Shown here: positions 63,056 to 64,000 of the stretch, in pieces | How positions within the stretch are numbered: position 1 is the first letter of the stretch | Layout: each line of letters opens with the position of its first letter | Assembly: GCA_024349765.1 (NCBI GenBank) | Contig: AP026073.1 | Coordinates: 5,890,001 to 5,954,000 of the forward strand | Direction of reading: 5' to 3' | Source of the DNA: Streptomyces nigrescens | Lineage (GTDB): Bacteria > Actinomycetota > Actinomycetes > Streptomycetales > Streptomycetaceae | Length of the DNA stretch: 64,000 nucleotides | Program-made: the position numbers and the translations under genes | Notes under the pieces: generated by a model | Seen by the model: the letters and a program-made list of their open reading frames with translations, nothing else | The model's database searches: none | Told to the model about the DNA's origin: nothing

Positions 63056-64000
63056 CCCGCGGCTCTCACCCCCTCGTCCTGCTGCGCCGCCTCCTCGTGA
63101 CCACCGCCGCGGCCGGCACCGGCTTCCTCATCCTGTCCACCATCGGCCACGCTGCCGGCCACCCGGCCGCGGCCGAGGAATCCCTCGTACGGCTGCTGTG
63201 GTGCGCCGCCCCGCTCGCCGCCACCGCCCAGCTCGCGGTCTCCACGGCCCGCACCGATCCGGCCGCCCGTCTCCAGCGCGGCATGACCGCCGCCGGCCTG
63301 GGCCCCCTCCGACTCACCCTCCTCGCCACCGCTTCCACCGCACTGACCTGCTTCCTCGGCGCCCTCCTCTCGCTGCTCGTCTTCCTGCGCCTCCGCGGCG
63401 ACCTCGGCGGCGCGGACACCGCTCGCTCTCTCGGCATCGACGCCGACCTGCTGGGCGCCGGCCACCCCCTGCCGCTCGCGGGAGCCCTCCTCCTGCTGGC
63501 CCTCGTACCGCTCACCGCGTCCGCCGCGACCGCCGTCTCCCTGCGCCCCCGCGACGACGCCGGGTCACAGGACGCCGAGCTCCGCCCCCGGACCGCCCCG
63601 CCGTCCGGCCTCCCCTGGGGCATCGCACTGGCCGCCGCCGGCCTGGCGATCGAGGCCTACACCAGCCCCGCCTCCAAGGCCCACGGCGGACTGCTCCCCC
63701 TGCCCGGCCGGCTGATCGGCAGCCCCCCGGGCGTACTGGGCGGCTGGGCCCTGTCGGCCCTGGGCCTCGTCCTGGCCGGCCCCGGCCTGGTGCATTTGTG
63801 CGGCCGCCTCCTGTGCGCCGGCCGGCCCGGCGCCCTGCGCCTCCTCTCCGGGCGCGTTCTCCAGGAGGAGTCCCACCGCCTCGGCCGCCCGCTCGGTGTG
63901 ATGTGCGCGGTTGCATCCGCTGCCTACGTCGCCGTCAAGGTCTACGACTCCGTTCCCTCCCGTTCGTTCGGTCCCCTCACCGGCGTCGGCGCAACGGTCG
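63037..64000 (+). CDS. ABC transporter permease, partial (cut by window end)
   Basis: Reads 321 codons from GTG 63037 with no stop before the edge. A cytoplasmic lead (LALRLARGSHPLVLLRR) precedes the first membrane helix. Further hydrophobic segments occur near 100-125 and 150-170, with a later one near 220-260. The layout is that of FtsX/MacB-like permeases. It overlaps the ATPase gene, so the two form one transporter. The part that would carry the remaining helices lies outside the window. Confidence 0.8.
   Translation, partial: MLALRLARGSHPLVLLRRLLVTTAAAGTGFLILSTIGHAAGHPAAAEESLVRLLWCAAPLAATAQLAVSTARTDPAARLQRGMTAAGLGPLRLTLLATASTALTCFLGALLSLLVFLRLRGDLGGADTARSLGIDADLLGAGHPLPLAGALLLLALVPLTASAATAVSLRPRDDAGSQDAELRPRTAPPSGLPWGIALAAAGLAIEAYTSPASKAHGGLLPLPGRLIGSPPGVLGGWALSALGLVLAGPGLVHLCGRLLCAGRPGALRLLSGRVLQEESHRLGRPLGVMCAVASAAYVAVKVYDSVPSRSFGPLTGVGATV

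Overview
The window is a GC-rich actinomycete chromosome segment, almost certainly Streptomyces. The evidence is the codon use, GTG/TTG starts, long GC-rich hairpin terminators without U-tracts, a type VII (ESX) secretion locus next to the rimP-nusA-infB-rbfA-truB-ribF block, and a large polyamine/GABA catabolic region laid out as in Streptomyces genomes. I saw no tRNA, rRNA, CRISPR array, transposase or integrase.

1-12.5 kb: part of a type VII secretion locus. Minus strand: esxA-like and esxB-like WXG100 genes, mycosin mycP, a small helical protein, a Gly-rich WXG-containing presumed substrate, then a second mycosin cut by the left edge. eccB is also on minus; eccE, a conserved unknown gene and a Gln/Pro-rich MinD/ParA-type ATPase run on plus. 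The EccC and EccD core components are not in the window and probably lie to the left. Four adjacent small or substrate proteins each carry a YxxxD/E tail motif.

13-26 kb (minus): the translation/transcription block rimP-nusA-ylxR-infB-DUF503-rbfA-truB, then a 1378-residue protein joining a catalytically dead trypsin-like domain to a P-loop NTPase, then ribF.

26-38 kb: a plus-strand trio (Tat-type lipoprotein, ferritin-like protein, aminoglycoside-phosphotransferase-fold pseudokinase) converges on proS. Then come two GNAT acetyltransferases, the isoprenoid genes ispG and dxr flanking the site-2 protease rseP, and a long acyl-CoA dehydrogenase.

38-62 kb: nitrogen/polyamine catabolism. It holds an aldehyde dehydrogenase, a PucR-type regulator, a membrane-anchored VirD4/TraG-like ATPase, gabT, a PAP2 phosphatase, an FAD amine oxidase with a complete polyamine ABC transporter (potCBAD), and a gamma-aminobutyraldehyde dehydrogenase. 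A second module has a PotD paralogue, another aldehyde dehydrogenase, an Lrp/AsnC regulator and a class III aminotransferase. Together these would import putrescine or similar amines, oxidise or transaminate them to aminoaldehydes and GABA, and pass carbon to succinate. Between the modules lie a NADAR protein, an adenosine-deaminase-family enzyme (probably the aminodeoxyfutalosine deaminase of menaquinone synthesis) and a DUF2690 membrane protein.

62-64 kb: an ABC ATPase with an altered signature motif and the start of its permease, cut by the right edge.

The most unusual items are the dead-protease/NTPase fusion, the pseudokinase, the substrate quartet with its palindrome-controlled promoter, the orphan VirD4-like ATPase, and short operator-like motifs shared between gab or polyamine promoters.
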